Source of the DNA: Belnapia rosea
Lineage (GTDB): Bacteria; Pseudomonadota; Alphaproteobacteria; Acetobacterales; Acetobacteraceae
DNA length: 64,000 nucleotides
Direction of reading: 5' to 3'
NCBI RefSeq assembly: GCF_900101615.1
Contig: NZ_FMZX01000009.1
Span: 62,001-126,000, forward strand
Part shown: positions 10,469 through 17,905 of the stretch, piece after piece
How positions within the stretch are numbered: position 1 is the stretch's first letter
How the letters are laid out: each line of letters begins with the position of its first letter
The notes under the pieces: generated by a model
Seen by the model: the letters and a program-made list of their open reading frames with translations, nothing else
Told to the model about the DNA's origin: nothing
Databases searched by the model: none
Made by a program: the position numbers and the translations under genes

Positions 10469-10974
10469 GCCTGCTCCCTCAGCACCGCGGCCGCGTTCAG
10501 CATCCGCTCCGCCTCAAACAGGAGCCAGACCGCGCCAGCGATGGGCCAGGCGGCGTGAATGATCCAGAGCGGCAGCTCCGCCAGCTCGCTGATGCGGTAG
10601 ATGGCAAATTCGGTGAACTCCCACCCCCACCAGAGAAAGACAAGGGCGAAGATCAGCACGAAGCTGCCGGCGACGAGCTCGACCTTGGCCTCGCCGCGGG
10701 GTGAGAGCCGCGGGAAGACATCTACGACGAAATGCGTTCCCTCCCGCACTGCCAGCATGGCGCCCAGCATCACCGCATAGACAAGGCAGAAGCGCGCCAG
10801 CTCCTCCGTCCAGATATAGGCCGGGATGAGCGGCGTGTAGCGCGAGAGGATCTGCAGCGTGACGGGGAAGACGAGGACGGCAACGCTGATGATCAGCAGG
10901 AAGGCGATAAGGCTGGCGAGCGCGGCATTCACGCGGCGCAGCAGCGCCGGCGCGCCGGGGGCATGAGGCAGCAT
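10465..10974 (-). CDS. dctQ: TRAP transporter small permease subunit
   Basis: A 169-residue DctQ subunit with four membrane helices and the family segment TEELARFCLVYAVMLGAMLAVREGTHF. It pairs with DctM in the inner membrane to receive substrate from the periplasmic DctP protein. Position between dctP and dctM and the four-base overlap with dctM confirm the assignment. The gene starts 50 bases after the dctP stop, with a strong hairpin in that gap. Confidence 0.92.
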   Translation of the reverse strand: MLPHAPGAPALLRRVNAALASLIAFLLIISVAVLVFPVTLQILSRYTPLIPAYIWTEELARFCLVYAVMLGAMLAVREGTHFVVDVFPRLSPRGEAKVELVAGSFVLIFALVFLWWGWEFTEFAIYRISELAELPLWIIHAAWPIAGAVWLLFEAERMLNAAAVLREQA

Positions 10975-10989
10975 AGGGATTCCTTGCAG

Positions 10990-11016
10990 GCGGCACCGGG
11001 TCGGCCCCGGTGCCGC
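10990..11016 (-). promoter_or_regulatory. Intercistronic hairpin between dctP and dctQ
   Basis: An 11-bp perfect stem (GCGGCACCGGG with CCCGGTGCCGC) closing a five-base loop lies just after the dctP stop and before dctQ on the transcribed strand. Hairpins at this position in binding-protein operons commonly attenuate read-through or protect the upstream mRNA, so that the binding protein exceeds the permease. This role is inferred. Confidence 0.55.
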
Positions 11017-11024
11017 GCGGGAGG

Positions 11025-12017
11025 TCAGGCGGTCAGCGCGTTGATGCGGTTGAGGATGCCCTCGGCATCGATCTCCCGCGCATAGGCGGCCATCACCGGA
11101 TCGACGAGACGCTTCATCTCGGCCCGCTCGGTGAACTCCACCCGATGCAGCCGGCCGCCCTTCTCGAGCGTCTCGAGAATCTGGCTGTCGGCGCCGGCTT
11201 CGGCCGTGCGGTGGAAGGCGCTGGCCTCGCGGCCGGCGCGGCGGATCGCCGCCTGCAGGTCGTTGGGCAGGCGGCCCAGGACCTGGGTCGAGACGCAGAG
11301 CGGGCGGATGGTGATGGCATGCTGCGTCATCGAGAGCTGCGGCGCCACCTCGTAAAAGCGCATCTGCTCGACGCCGGCCGCCTCGTTCTCGCCGCCATCG
11401 ATGACGTTGTTCTGGATGGCGTTGTAGATCTCGTTATAGGCAATGACGGTCGGCGACATGCCGATGGCGGAGAAGGTGCGCGACCAGATGGGGGCGCCCT
11501 GGACACGGACCTTGAGGCCCTTCAGCCCGGCGAGGTTGGTCACGCGCTTGTTGAAGAAGATGTTGCGCACGCCGCCGCCGCCATAGCCGATCATCGCCAC
11601 CCGGGCGCGCTTCTCCACCTCATCGGCCACCGGCTTGAACATGTCCTGGTCGAGCACGGCGTTCCAATGAGCCGTGTCCCGGAACAGGAAGGGCGCGTCG
11701 ACGAAGGGTGCCGCCTTCGAGAAGGTGGACATATGGGCCGGCGAGACGATGGCATAGTCCACGGCCCGGCCTTGGGCCATGTACTCGAAATACTGCTTCT
11801 CGAGCCCAAGGCTGCTGTTCTTGTGCAGGACGAAGTTGACCGGCTTGCCGTAATACTGCTTCACCAGCTCCTCGAAGCGGACGAGCGCCTTGGTATAGGG
11901 GTGGTCGTCACCGAATTGGGAAGCGCCGTTCAGGGTGATCGTGCCCTGGGCGCGAACGGGGATGGCGAGGAGGGCGGGCGCGGCCAGCGCCGCGCCGAGC
12001 AGGGACCTGCGGTACAT
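11025..12017 (-). CDS. dctP: TRAP transporter periplasmic substrate-binding protein
   Basis: A 330-residue DctP-family binding protein. The signal peptide (RRSLLGAALAAPALLAIPVRA, cleavage about residue 23) has a twin arginine but could use Sec. Family landmarks are LKGLKVRVQGAP, with the arginine that binds a substrate carboxylate, and AIQNNVIDGGENEA. It is first in the dctP-dctQ-dctM operon, preceded by GGGAGAATAAGA as ribosome binding site. An organic acid ligand is expected from the family, but which one is unknown; no catabolic gene sits in the operon. Confidence 0.92.
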   Translation of the reverse strand: MYRRSLLGAALAAPALLAIPVRAQGTITLNGASQFGDDHPYTKALVRFEELVKQYYGKPVNFVLHKNSSLGLEKQYFEYMAQGRAVDYAIVSPAHMSTFSKAAPFVDAPFLFRDTAHWNAVLDQDMFKPVADEVEKRARVAMIGYGGGGVRNIFFNKRVTNLAGLKGLKVRVQGAPIWSRTFSAIGMSPTVIAYNEIYNAIQNNVIDGGENEAAGVEQMRFYEVAPQLSMTQHAITIRPLCVSTQVLGRLPNDLQAAIRRAGREASAFHRTAEAGADSQILETLEKGGRLHRVEFTERAEMKRLVDPVMAAYAREIDAEGILNRINALTA

Positions 12018-12139
12018 TCTTATTCTCCCTTGGACGGACTCGGCCGGCTTGGTGCCGACTCTGAACGGGAGGGTAACCGCAAATCATGCCGGGTGGGAAC
12101 TGGGCCTTGGCAGCCCGTCCCCGCGCCCCGCCAGCAGGA

Positions 12140-12805
12140 TCAGCCGAGATGGGCGGCGAAGAAGGCAAGCGTCCGCTCCTGCGCGCGGGCCGCATCGGCG
12201 GGGACGTAGCTGCCTCGCTCCTCGCAGCCGAAGCCATGGCCGGCGCCGGGATAGACGAAGACCTCGACGCCCGGCTGGGCCTGCCGGATCGCCTCCACAT
12301 CCGTCATCGGGATCGAGCCATCCGTCTCGCCGAAATGGAGTTGCACCGGGCAGGTCGGCTTCTCATCCCGTGCCGCGGCGATGCCGCCGCCATACCAGCC
12401 AACGCTGGCCGAGAAGGCGCTGCTGCGTGTTGCGCCATGCCAGGCGATGGTCCCGCCCCAGCAATAGCCGACAATGCCGCGCTTGAGCCCGCGCGGCAGG
12501 GCAGCGGCGGCGGCAAGGATGTCCAGCAGCGTCTTGCCCGGGTCGATCTGGCCACGCAGGCCGAGGCCGCGCTGGATATCGCCTCCCTCATAGCCAAGCT
12601 CGGTGCCGCGCTCCGCCCGGTCGAACAGCGCGGGGCTGACGACGGCATAGCCCGCGGCGGCGAAATCGTCGCAGACCCGGCGCATGTGCCGGTTCACCCC
12701 GAAGATCTCCTGCACGACGACGAGACCCGCCTTGGCCTCGGGGGGCCCGGCAGTATAGGCGCTGAGCACATGGCCGTCGGCGGCGGTCAGCTCGATGGTC
12801 GGCAT
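12140..12805 (-). CDS. Dienelactone hydrolase family protein
   Basis: A 221-residue alpha/beta hydrolase of the dienelactone hydrolase family. The nucleophile cysteine sits in GYCWGG (about residue 115), the acid in GETDGSI and the histidine in GAGHGF; the conserved VVVQEIFGVNRHMRRVCD is near the N-terminus. These enzymes open cyclic ester lactones such as dienelactone in chloroaromatic breakdown, though many homologues act on other esters. No aromatic-ring genes are adjacent, so the substrate is open. It is 122 bases upstream of dctP on the same strand. Confidence 0.87.
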   Translation of the reverse strand: MPTIELTAADGHVLSAYTAGPPEAKAGLVVVQEIFGVNRHMRRVCDDFAAAGYAVVSPALFDRAERGTELGYEGGDIQRGLGLRGQIDPGKTLLDILAAAAALPRGLKRGIVGYCWGGTIAWHGATRSSAFSASVGWYGGGIAAARDEKPTCPVQLHFGETDGSIPMTDVEAIRQAQPGVEVFVYPGAGHGFGCEERGSYVPADAARAQERTLAFFAAHLG

Positions 12806-12848
12806 GGAAAGCCCTCCCCTTCTGGGTTGCAGGGCCTATGCTGCGGGC

Positions 12849-13046
12849 ATGGGCGAAATCGTCAACCTGAAGCAGGCGAAGAAACGGCAGGCCCGGGCGC
12901 AGGCCACGGCCGAGGCGGCAGCCAACCGGGCGAAGCATGGCCGGACGGCAGCCGAAAAGGCGAATGACCGGAGGGCCGAGGCGCGGCGCCAGGCGCTGCT
13001 TGATGGGGCACGGCAAGGGCCGGAGGCTTGCGCCGAGGACGGCTGA
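12849..13046 (+). CDS. DUF4169 family protein
   Basis: A 65-residue, very basic and alanine-rich helical protein beginning MGEIVNLKQAKKRQARA, the recognisable DUF4169 opening. No function is known for the family, which is frequent in alphaproteobacteria. The start at 12849 was preferred over an upstream in-frame ATG at 12795 because conservation begins here. It diverges from the dienelactone hydrolase gene. Confidence 0.8.
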   Translation: MGEIVNLKQAKKRQARAQATAEAAANRAKHGRTAAEKANDRRAEARRQALLDGARQGPEACAEDG

Positions 13047-13093
13047 GGGATTTCCTCCCTGTCCCGACTCCACGGCCACCATCAGGGACCCGC

Positions 13094-13528
13094 ATGCGCC
13101 ATCCCCTTCCCATCCTCGGCCTTCTGCTGCTGGCCGCCTGCGCCAACGAGACCGCGCTGCCCGAGGCGACCTCTGCCCCCTCCGGCACCGCCACGGCACG
13201 AGCCGCCCCACCCCCGTCCCGTGTGACCGAATTCGACGGGCGCTGGATCGGCACCGTGACCCTCAACCCCGACCGGACACGGGAATGCCCCCGCGCGCCC
13301 TCCGGCGAACGGGAGATCACGATTACGCAGGGCCGGGCCGTCTTCGCGCTGAACCCGCAGATCCGGCAAACCCAGACCGGCACGGTGAATGCTGACGGCT
13401 CGATCCGCATGGTCGATGCGCTCGACCGCACCATCGCCACCGCGGGCCTCTTCGCCGATGGCCTGTTCCAGGGTGAGTACCGCAACGGGCTGTGCACCTA
13501 TGCAGTGCGCCTGGTGAAGCGCAACTGA
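13094..13528 (+). CDS. Small predicted lipoprotein of unknown function
   Basis: A 144-residue exported protein with a lipoprotein signal peptide (LGLLLLAAC, lipidated Cys at about residue 16), a threonine/alanine/proline-rich spacer, then a compact domain starting FDGRWIGTVTL. The domain contains two cysteines that could form a disulfide. I do not recognise a named family. The stop overlaps the start of the RidA gene by one base (TGATG), suggesting translational coupling although the two functions have no obvious link. Confidence 0.7.
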   Translation: MRHPLPILGLLLLAACANETALPEATSAPSGTATARAAPPPSRVTEFDGRWIGTVTLNPDRTRECPRAPSGEREITITQGRAVFALNPQIRQTQTGTVNADGSIRMVDALDRTIATAGLFADGLFQGEYRNGLCTYAVRLVKRN

Positions 13529-13920
13529 TGCTGCCCCGGTGCCATATCCTGGCCGGCCTCCCACCCGGCGTCTCGCCCAGCAGCCATGCGGTGGAGGCCG
13601 ATGGCTGGATCCACCTGACCGGCCAGCTCGGCCGGGACCTGGACAACCCGGCGGCGCCGCTGCCGGAGGGTTGCGCGGCGCAGGCGGAGCGGGCACTCGG
13701 CAACCTCGCGCGCGTGCTCGCGGCGCTCGGCCTCGGGATGGAGAACCTGGTGTCCTGCCGGGTCTATCTCACCCGCTTCGAGGCCGATTACGCGGCGCTG
13801 AACGAGGTCTGGGCCCGGAGCTTTGCGGAGGGAGCACGCCCGAGCCGGGTCTGCATCGGCGTCACGGCCCTCGCGCTCGGCGCAGTGGTGGAGATCGAGG
13901 CGGTGGCGCGGCGCCCCTGA
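13528..13920 (+). CDS. RidA family protein (YjgF/enamine-imine deaminase)
   Basis: A 130-residue RidA/YjgF-type protein. Recognisable segments are IHLTGQLGRDLDNP, NLVSCRVYLTRFEADYAALN and ARPSRVCIGVTALALGAVVEIEAVA; an arginine in the ARPSR stretch corresponds to the substrate-carboxylate-binding arginine of active members. Canonical RidA hydrolyses reactive 2-aminoacrylate-type imines. Divergent members have other roles, so activity is probable rather than certain. Confidence 0.85.
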   Translation: MLPRCHILAGLPPGVSPSSHAVEADGWIHLTGQLGRDLDNPAAPLPEGCAAQAERALGNLARVLAALGLGMENLVSCRVYLTRFEADYAALNEVWARSFAEGARPSRVCIGVTALALGAVVEIEAVARRP

Positions 13921-13927
13921 CGAGCGC

Positions 13928-14371
13928 TTATCGCGGTCCGCCCTCGGAAGGTGGCGCCCGCCGCTCGATCCAGGCGGAGAGCCGCCGCAGCAGCACATGG
14001 GCGAAGAAGACCAGCGCGGTGAGAGCCAGCGCCATGCCGTAGTCGCCGAGGCCGCTCGCGGTGCCGATGGCGGCCACGGCCCAGAAGGTGGCGGCGGTGG
14101 AGAGGCCCCGGACCGTCATGCCACGCCGCAGGATCACCCCGGCGCCGAGGAAACCCACCCCGGTGGCGATGGCGCCAAGCGCCGCACCAGGATTGCTGCC
14201 GCCATGCAGCACGGCGATGCGGGCGAAGATGCAGGCCGCGGCCGCCACGATGGCGCATGACCGCAACCCGCCTGGATGGCGGCGCCATTCCCGCTCCGCC
14301 CCAATCAGCGCCCCGAGGCCGAAGGCGATGGCGACGGCCAGCGCATTGGCGCTGAAGGACCCGGGCAGCAT
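13928..14371 (-). CDS. MgtC/SapB family membrane protein (copy 1)
   Basis: A 147-residue membrane protein with about four helices and the MgtC/SapB signature GALIGAEREWRRHPGGLRS. MgtC-type proteins act in magnesium-limited growth and inhibit F1Fo ATP synthase in Salmonella, but this short form lacks the C-terminal ACT-like domain of MgtC, so SapB/YhiD-like is the safer description. It follows a close paralogue with a four-base gap. Confidence 0.85.
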   Translation of the reverse strand: MLPGSFSANALAVAIAFGLGALIGAEREWRRHPGGLRSCAIVAAAACIFARIAVLHGGSNPGAALGAIATGVGFLGAGVILRRGMTVRGLSTAATFWAVAAIGTASGLGDYGMALALTALVFFAHVLLRRLSAWIERRAPPSEGGPR

Positions 14372-14375
14372 CGGC

Positions 14376-14849
14376 TCAGCCTTCCATCAGCCCCTCATCC
14401 TCCGAGCGCGGCGGCCGGCGCCGGCGGACCACCCGGGCCGCCGGCTTCAGGACGATATTGACCGCGAGCACGAGGAGTGTGAGCCAGATGGCCGCCACCT
14501 CCTCCCCCGCCCCGGCATTGGCGCCGATGGCGGCGAGGCACCAGAGAGTCGCCGCCGTGGAAAGACCGCGTATCGAGGCGCCGTCCTTCATGATCGCGCC
14601 GGCGCCGAGGAAGCCGACCCCGGTGGCGATCGCCCCGAAGCCGGCACCGAGATTGCCCGGATCGACCCGCACCACCACGAGATCGGCGAAGGCCGCGGCG
14701 GTGGTGCAGACGAGGACGCAGGGGCGCAGGCCGGCGGCATTGCGCCGCCACTCCCGCTCCAGCCCGACCAGCGCGCCCAGCACGAAGGCGAGCGGCAGAC
14801 CGAGCAGGGTGACATCCGCCGTCAGCCAATCCCAGGCGCCGCCGAACAT
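14376..14849 (-). CDS. MgtC/SapB family membrane protein (copy 2)
   Basis: A 157-residue paralogue of the downstream gene: the same membrane layout, GALVGLEREWRRNAAGLRP signature and IATGVGFLGAGAI core. The tandem arrangement suggests either a gene duplication that has diverged or a heteromeric membrane complex. It begins three bases after the ychF stop, so both copies are probably co-transcribed with the translation cluster. Confidence 0.86.
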   Translation of the reverse strand: MFGGAWDWLTADVTLLGLPLAFVLGALVGLEREWRRNAAGLRPCVLVCTTAAAFADLVVVRVDPGNLGAGFGAIATGVGFLGAGAIMKDGASIRGLSTAATLWCLAAIGANAGAGEEVAAIWLTLLVLAVNIVLKPAARVVRRRRPPRSEDEGLMEG

Positions 14850-14852
14850 GGA

Positions 14853-15947
14853 TCAGACGTTGAAGCGGAAGAGCAGGACGTCGCCGTCCTTCACCACATA
14901 CTCCTTGCCCTCGACCCGCATCTTGCCGGCCTCCTTGGCGCCTTGCTCGCCGCCAAGGGCGATGTAGTCGTCATAGGCGATGGTCTCGCAGGCGATGAAG
15001 CCGCGCTCGAAATCGCCATGGATGACGCCGGCGGCCTGCGGCGCCTTCATGCCACGCGTGATGGTCCAGGCCCGCGTCTCCTTCGGGCCCACCGTGAAAT
15101 AGGTGAGCAGGCCGAGCAGGGCGTAGCCGGCGCGGATGACGCGGTCGAGACCGCCCTCGTGCAGGCCGAGGCTCTCGAGGAAGTCGCCGCGGTCCTCCTG
15201 CGCCATCTGGCTGATCTCGGCCTCAATGGCGGCGGAGACGATCACCGCGCTCGCACCCTGCGCGCGGGCCATGGCGAAGACCCGCTCCGACTGGGCATTG
15301 CCGGAGGCGGCCGAGGCTTCCTCCACGTTGCACACATAGAGCACCGGCTTGGTCGTCAGCAGCTGCAGCCGCTTCGCCGCCTCCTCCTCGCCTTTCGGCA
15401 CCGCGGTGCGGGCCGGCTTGCCGTCCTGCAGCGCCTTCACGATGGGGTCGATCAGCGAGAGCTGCTGTGTCGCCTCCTTGTCGCCGTTGCGGGCGCGCTT
15501 CTGCAGGCCGAGCTGGCGCTTCTCGAGGCCATCGAGATCGGCGAGCATCAGCTCGGTCTCGACCGTCTCGGCGTCGCGCACCGGGTCGACGCTGCCCTCG
15601 ACATGGGTGACGTCGCCATCCTCGAAGCAGCGGAGGACATGAACGATGGCATCCACCTCGCGGATATTGGCGAGGAACTGGTTGCCGAGGCCCTCGCCCT
15701 TGGAGGCGCCACGGACCAGGCCGGCGATGTCGACGAACTCAAGCGTCGTGGGGACGATCTTCTGGCTCTTGCCGATCTTCGCCAGCGCTTGCAGCCGCGG
15801 GTCGGGCACGCCGACGCGGCCGACATTCGGCTCGATCGTGCAGAAGGGGTAGTTCGCCGCCTGGGCCGCGGCAGTCTCGGTCAGGGCGTTGAAGAGAGTC
15901 GATTTGCCGACATTGGGTAGGCCGACGATGCCGCAGTTGAAACCCAT
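14853..15947 (-). CDS. ychF: Redox-regulated ATPase YchF (Obg-family)
   Basis: YchF is a universally conserved Obg-family P-loop protein that prefers ATP to GTP, binds ribosomes and represses the oxidative stress response. The 364-residue product shows G1 GLPNVGKST, switch [20 protein letters not shown], a degenerate G4 region ([11 protein letters not shown]) that accounts for ATP preference, and a C-terminal TGS domain ending [14 protein letters not shown]. The AGGAG ribosome binding site overlaps the stop of the preceding unknown gene, suggesting coupled translation. Confidence 0.97.
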   Translation of the reverse strand: MGFNCGIVGLPNVGKSTLFNALTETAAAQAANYPFCTIEPNVGRVGVPDPRLQALAKIGKSQKIVPTTLEFVDIAGLVRGASKGEGLGNQFLANIREVDAIVHVLRCFEDGDVTHVEGSVDPVRDAETVETELMLADLDGLEKRQLGLQKRARNGDKEATQQLSLIDPIVKALQDGKPARTAVPKGEEEAAKRLQLLTTKPVLYVCNVEEASAASGNAQSERVFAMARAQGASAVIVSAAIEAEISQMAQEDRGDFLESLGLHEGGLDRVIRAGYALLGLLTYFTVGPKETRAWTITRGMKAPQAAGVIHGDFERGFIACETIAYDDYIALGGEQGAKEAGKMRVEGKEYVVKDGDVLLFRFNV

Positions 15948-15956
15948 GGTGAACTC

Positions 15957-16421
15957 CTAGGCGGCGCTGGCGAGGGCTTGGGCCAGCGCCTCGGCGATGG
16001 TGGTGGCGGCGATGCGGGCGGCGCCGTCATCGGTGCCGAGGGAGAGCGAGGCGGCGCGAAGCGACGGCACCAGCAGATGGGGGGCGACGCCGGCGCGGCG
16101 GGCGGCGGCGGCGATGCGCTCGGCCGGGTCCCCGCCGGGAGCGATGAGTTCGGCGGCCTCCAGCAGCAGGGCGGCCTTCAACGCGGCCTCCCCGGCGGCG
16201 GCCATGGCAAGACGCTGGCGGCGGATATCGGAGAGCGGGCCGCCCATCGGGTCGCCCGGCGTCACCGCCGCGGCGGCACGGAGGGAGGCAGCGGCCTGGG
16301 CCAGCACCGCAGCCTCCCGCACCAGGGCGGCGGCGAGAGCCGCGGCGCCATTGGCGAAGTCCCCGGGCCCGGGGCCACCCATCATCTGGGCGGCGAAATC
16401 GGCCTCATCCTCCGGCTGCAT
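15957..16421 (-). CDS. Alanine-rich protein of unknown function between pth and ychF
   Basis: A 154-residue protein that I do not recognise. It is strongly alanine-rich and predicted almost wholly helical, without signal peptide or membrane segments; Gly-Pro patches near residues 15-20 and 55-60 could separate helical halves. Its ATG overlaps the pth stop by four bases and the ychF ribosome binding site overlaps its own stop, so it is translationally embedded between two conserved translation genes. Coding bias resembles the neighbours, supporting a real gene. Confidence 0.7.
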   Translation of the reverse strand: MQPEDEADFAAQMMGGPGPGDFANGAAALAAALVREAAVLAQAAASLRAAAAVTPGDPMGGPLSDIRRQRLAMAAAGEAALKAALLLEAAELIAPGGDPAERIAAAARRAGVAPHLLVPSLRAASLSLGTDDGAARIAATTIAEALAQALASAA

Positions 16422-16996
16422 CAGCGGGCCTCCTGGGTGAGCAGGGCGATGCGGGTCATGAATTCCTCGGGCTTGCCGGTGGCCAACAGCGGCGCCGTCT
16501 CGGCAAGCGCATCGAGCAAGGGCTCGAGCCAGGTATCCACCTTGGCGAAATTGCCGAGCACATGGCCGGTCACGCGATCCTTGTGGCCGGGATGGCCGAT
16601 GCCGAGGCGCACGCGCCAGAAATCCGGCGTGCCAAGGGCCCGCTGCATGTCACGGAGGCCGTTATGCCCGGCCGCGCCACCCCCGCGCTTCACCCGGACC
16701 TTGCCGGGGGCGAGGTCGAGTTCGTCATGGAAGGCCCAGATATCGCCGGGCGGGATCTTGTGGAAACCGGCGGCAGGCTGCACCGACTCGCCGGAGCCGT
16801 TCATGTAGGTCTGCGGCTTGAGGGCGAGGACTTTGACCCCCGCGATGCTGCCCTCGGCAACAAGGCCTTTGTAGCGGCTGCGCCAGGGGGAGAATCCATG
16901 ACGCCGGACGATCGCGTCCAGCGCCATGAACCCGATATTGTGGCGATGCCGCGCCTGGGAGGGCTCGGGATTGCCCAGGCCAACCCAGAGCAGCAT
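16421..16996 (-). CDS. pth: Peptidyl-tRNA hydrolase
   Basis: Pth frees tRNA from prematurely released peptidyl-tRNA. The 191-residue protein shows [22 protein letters not shown] with the catalytic histidine, [13 protein letters not shown] with the substrate asparagine, FHDELDL with the aspartate partner, and GHNGLRDM. The family tyrosine in the first motif is replaced by a glutamine-alanine stretch, a tolerated variation. It lies 12 bases after the rplY stop, the usual order in alphaproteobacteria. Confidence 0.96.
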   Translation of the reverse strand: MLLWVGLGNPEPSQARHRHNIGFMALDAIVRRHGFSPWRSRYKGLVAEGSIAGVKVLALKPQTYMNGSGESVQPAAGFHKIPPGDIWAFHDELDLAPGKVRVKRGGGAAGHNGLRDMQRALGTPDFWRVRLGIGHPGHKDRVTGHVLGNFAKVDTWLEPLLDALAETAPLLATGKPEEFMTRIALLTQEAR

Positions 16997-17008
16997 CGCC
17001 GTTCGACC

Positions 17009-17692
17009 TTACTTCTTCTTCGCAGGAGCCTTGGCGGCAGCGGCCGGGGCGGCGCCGCCCTTGGCAGCCTTGCCCTTCGGCGCCGTCTCCGTCGCCGGAG
17101 CAGCCACCGGGGCGATTTCCTCGACCACCGTCGGGGCGGCGATGGTCGCCACCACGAAGTCGCGGTCGAGCACCGCCTTGGTACCGAAGCTATCCTTCAC
17201 CGCGGACCAGCGCAGGCTGTCGCCGATGCCAGCTTCCGCCAGGTCGATCTGGAAGGCTTCCGGCACGGCGTCCGGGTCGGCCAGCACCTCGATCTCACGG
17301 CGGACGACATTCAGCACGCCGCCAGCCTTGAGGCCCGGGCAGGTATCCTCGTTCAGGAAGGCCACCGGCACGCGGACGCGGATGCGCTGGCCGGCGGCGA
17401 GGCGCTGGAAGTCCACATGCAACGGCCGGTCGGTCACCGGGTGGAACTGGATGTCGCGCATCAAGGTGCGCTCCGTCCCGCCACCCTTCACGGCGACCTC
17501 GTACAGGTGGCTCTGCCAGCCGCCCTTGTGCAATTCCTTCATCACGTCACGCGGGTCGAGGGCGATCAGCGTCGCCTCCTGCTTCGCGCCGTAGATGACT
17601 GCGGGGACAAGTCCCCCTTTCCGAGTTGCGCGCGCCGCCCCCTTACCGGCCTGCTCACGCGCCTCGGCCTCGATCCGGATGGTTTGGACCAT
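17009..17692 (-). CDS. rplY: 50S ribosomal protein bL25, long CTC-type
   Basis: A 227-residue bL25 of the CTC type: an N-terminal 5S rRNA-binding domain (TRKGGLVPAVIYG, HPVTDRPLHVDFQRL) plus a C-terminal beta domain. It ends in a low-complexity Ala/Lys/Pro tail (residues ~200-227, ending KAPAKKK). The two-domain form is normal in alphaproteobacteria, and the lysine-rich tail probably contacts RNA. It leads the rplY-pth-unknown-ychF cluster. The gene prs, often directly upstream of rplY, is instead 5.4 kb away. Confidence 0.95.
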   Translation of the reverse strand: MVQTIRIEAEAREQAGKGAARATRKGGLVPAVIYGAKQEATLIALDPRDVMKELHKGGWQSHLYEVAVKGGGTERTLMRDIQFHPVTDRPLHVDFQRLAAGQRIRVRVPVAFLNEDTCPGLKAGGVLNVVRREIEVLADPDAVPEAFQIDLAEAGIGDSLRWSAVKDSFGTKAVLDRDFVVATIAAPTVVEEIAPVAAPATETAPKGKAAKGGAAPAAAAKAPAKKK

Positions 17693-17905
17693 GGTCGGTG
17701 CTCCGTATGCTCAGGATATGGACCCGGTATGGGGCCGATTGCCCAACGCCGAGTGCGCGGGCCTCCAGGGGTGCCCGCGACGTGGGGGCCTTAGCGGATC
17801 GGCCACCTGCTGGCAACAGAGCGCTGCAAAGGGGGCGCTGGAAAGGGCAGGCGCTGCAACTGGCCGTGGCTTGACCTGCCTGATGCGCCGGCGGAGCGTT
17901 CCGGC

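Noticed and set aside
11010-12209. 399-codon plus-strand frame opposite dctP
   Set aside because: dctP has a signal peptide, family motifs and operon context; the opposite frame is a GC-rich shadow.
14061-15920. 619-codon plus-strand frame opposite the mgtC-like genes and ychF
   Set aside because: It covers three well-supported minus-strand genes and has no domain of its own.
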